From a bacterium (GTDB lineage Bacteria; Muiribacteriota; Ozemobacteria; Ozemobacterales; Ozemobacteraceae), in contig JACPTH010000074.1 in assembly GCA_016192885.1 (NCBI GenBank), positions 1 to 6,051 on the forward strand: 6,051 nt of DNA. Reading direction: 5' to 3'. Within the stretch, counting starts at the first letter, position 1. Every line of letters begins with the position of its first letter. The translations under genes were made by a program, and so were the position numbers. Under the pieces are notes generated by a model. The model saw nothing but the letters and a program-made list of their open reading frames with translations, made no database searches and was not told the DNA's origin. Of this stretch, positions 4,995-6,051 are shown in pieces.

Positions 4995-5554
4995 AATCGC
5001 CGACCCGCCTGAACTGCCTTCCTTTGAATGAACCGATCGCGCTCGCTGAAAACGCATCCGCAGTATTTTTGCCTGTACAAATAATTCTCCCTGGCTAGAG
5101 CAAATGTATCTTTAAACATGCCCCTAACATCTTTGTAAAAAAACGGAATTTCAAGGTTCTTTGAAACCCTAGCCGCCGTAGAAAGAATAAGCTCGTGGTT
5201 CTGGTATGGGCTGATAAGAAGGGTGGAACTAAAGGCTTCGCAAGCAAGTTCCAGGGCTTTTTGGGCGGCGGATTTCAACCTTATTTCGAAGCAAACCGCG
5301 CATCTGGATGAGCCGAAATCGCCGTTCAAAGTTAAAAGAAACTTATCCAAGCCGTATTCGGAATTCCCGTATACCGCGGAGATATTTTTCGTTTGTACAA
5401 ATGCTTGGAAAGATTCCAGCCTGGCTTTATATTCCAGGAAAGGATGGATGTTTGGGTTTTCCCAAAATGCCAGAATATCGTGGTGATCCTGGGAAAAGGC
5501 CGGATAAGCCCCTCCAAGGCAGGGAGCGCAACAGGCATGTAAAAGTAGGGTCAT
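4991..5554 (-). CDS. queH: Epoxyqueuosine reductase QueH
   Basis: 187 residues from the ATG at 5552-5554, normal for QueH. It reduces epoxyqueuosine to queuosine in tRNA, the last step of queuosine synthesis, and replaces the unrelated QueG in many bacteria. The signature is complete: LLHACCAPC at residues 4-12, NPNIHPFLEYKARLE in the next helix region, SSRCAVCFEIRL with Cys85 and Cys88, SPYQNH at 115-120, and YCGC (Cys165, Cys167) near the end. In the family these cysteines hold an iron-sulfur cluster and a nearby iron. The frame is open up to 5614, but that extension lies over the end of the upstream gene and precedes the conserved start, so it was not used. It overlaps both neighbours by four bases (ATGA). 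No other queuosine gene is in view. Confidence 0.95.
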   Translation of the reverse strand: MTLLLHACCAPCLGGAYPAFSQDHHDILAFWENPNIHPFLEYKARLESFQAFVQTKNISAVYGNSEYGLDKFLLTLNGDFGSSRCAVCFEIRLKSAAQKALELACEAFSSTLLISPYQNHELILSTAARVSKNLEIPFFYKDVRGMFKDTFALARENYLYRQKYCGCVFSERDRFIQRKAVQAGRRL

Positions 5555-6051
5555 TTGCCGGAAACGGTTGAGCGAAGAACCTTCCAAGTAATAAATAAGG
5601 CGAAGAAAAACCATGCCCCTCCCACCAATTGACTCGGCAAATGGAGCATTTCCGCCAATTTTGAAGCATCCGAATCTGGAACATTGCGATCGAGAAGATC
5701 GGATTTAATATCTAAAATCACATAAAAACTAGATGTAAGCCCAATATACCTAAGTAAAACGTCGCACGCGTAAGTGCTAAAGTTTTGGGCAAAAGCGATC
5801 AAACCAATGCCAAAAAGTAAACCAAAGGAAAACCCGGCGGCGCTTCGAATGTAAAGAAGAGTAACTGAAATAAGAACTATCCCGATAGTTTTCACTACCG
5901 TCTTATCATAATTAGTCATCGTTGCAACCAAAAGGATGGCCGAACCCCAAAGCAAACTACCTAGATACCCCGCGGAAAGAATGATCCAATAGATTCCCCC
6001 GATAGTTCTACAAAGCCCGCCTTCGTCGGAAGTAAGAAAAATATTTAAGAT
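5551..6051 (-). CDS. M50B-like membrane metallopeptidase, C-terminal part
   Basis: The frame is open to the window edge, leaving 166 C-terminal residues. It begins with TSDEGGLCRTIGG, then IILSAGYLGSLLWG (about 23-36), the conserved glycine-rich membrane segment of the Peptidase M50B-like family. Hydrophobic stretches follow (about 35-45, 53-70, 75-90) and then SDLLDRNVPDSDASKLAEMLHLP near the C-terminus, where the family has a conserved SDA; an acidic residue in this area may be the third zinc ligand. A last hydrophobic stretch (GGAWFFFALFITW) ends near the C-terminus. The HExxH motif expected near the N-terminus is outside the window, so activity cannot be judged. The stop overlaps queH by four bases. 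An internal TTG at 5953-5955 is not a start, because homologous-looking sequence continues upstream. Confidence 0.75.
   Translation of the reverse strand: MLNIFLTSDEGGLCRTIGGIYWIILSAGYLGSLLWGSAILLVATMTNYDKTVVKTIGIVLISVTLLYIRSAAGFSFGLLFGIGLIAFAQNFSTYACDVLLRYIGLTSSFYVILDIKSDLLDRNVPDSDASKLAEMLHLPSQLVGGAWFFFALFITWKVLRSTVSGK

Noticed and set aside
4995..5057. Upstream extension of the SpoIID-like gene
   Set aside because: It would place 21 hydrophilic residues before a good signal peptide and overlap queH more deeply. The ATG in the ATGA overlap fits better.
5555..5614. Upstream extension of queH
   Set aside because: The extra 20 residues overlap the M50B-like gene and precede the normal family start just before HACCAPC.
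5551..5955. M50B-like gene starting at the TTG near 5955
   Set aside because: The frame continues to the window edge with family-like sequence (GGLCRTIGG, SAGYLGS), so the gene is partial rather than short.

Overview
The window suggests an uncultivated or poorly known diderm (Gram-negative-type) bacterium of moderate G+C content. The main evidence is a type IV pilus alignment operon (pilM-pilN-pilO-pilP), which needs an outer membrane and periplasm. No phylum can be assigned from the sequence alone. Every supported gene lies on the minus strand, so transcription runs from high to low coordinates.

Block 1 (6051 to 3642): the C-terminal part of an M50B-like membrane metallopeptidase, then queH (epoxyqueuosine reductase, tRNA modification), then a secreted SpoIID/LytB-domain protein that probably acts on peptidoglycan. 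Each pair overlaps by four bases (ATGA), so the three are probably co-transcribed and translationally coupled. The SpoIID-like protein keeps the core domain and its cysteines but lacks the usual C-terminal glycine/histidine signature of the LytB family.

A 257-base gap (3385-3641) holds a small hairpin just after the spoIID-like gene, a weak promoter candidate and a strong ribosome binding site for pilM.

Block 2 (3384 to 575): pilM, pilN, pilO and a pilP-like gene with gaps of 1 to 18 bases. PilM is the cytoplasmic actin-like ring protein. PilN and PilO are bitopic inner-membrane proteins. PilP should link them to the outer-membrane secretin. The pilP gene is split into two reading frames at an imperfect duplication of about 38 bases, where the sequence for GICGN(S/D)NDR occurs twice.

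Block 3 (574 to 1): a 196-base gap with two clear hairpins and a possible 15-codon leader ORF, then the start of a second PilP-like gene that runs off the window. It has a signal peptide, a linker with three exact 24-base repeats and a 28-residue block that matches the first pilP at 21 positions. The most notable feature is therefore a tandem pair of diverged pilP paralogues, one of them broken at a junction that may be a recombination product between paralogues.
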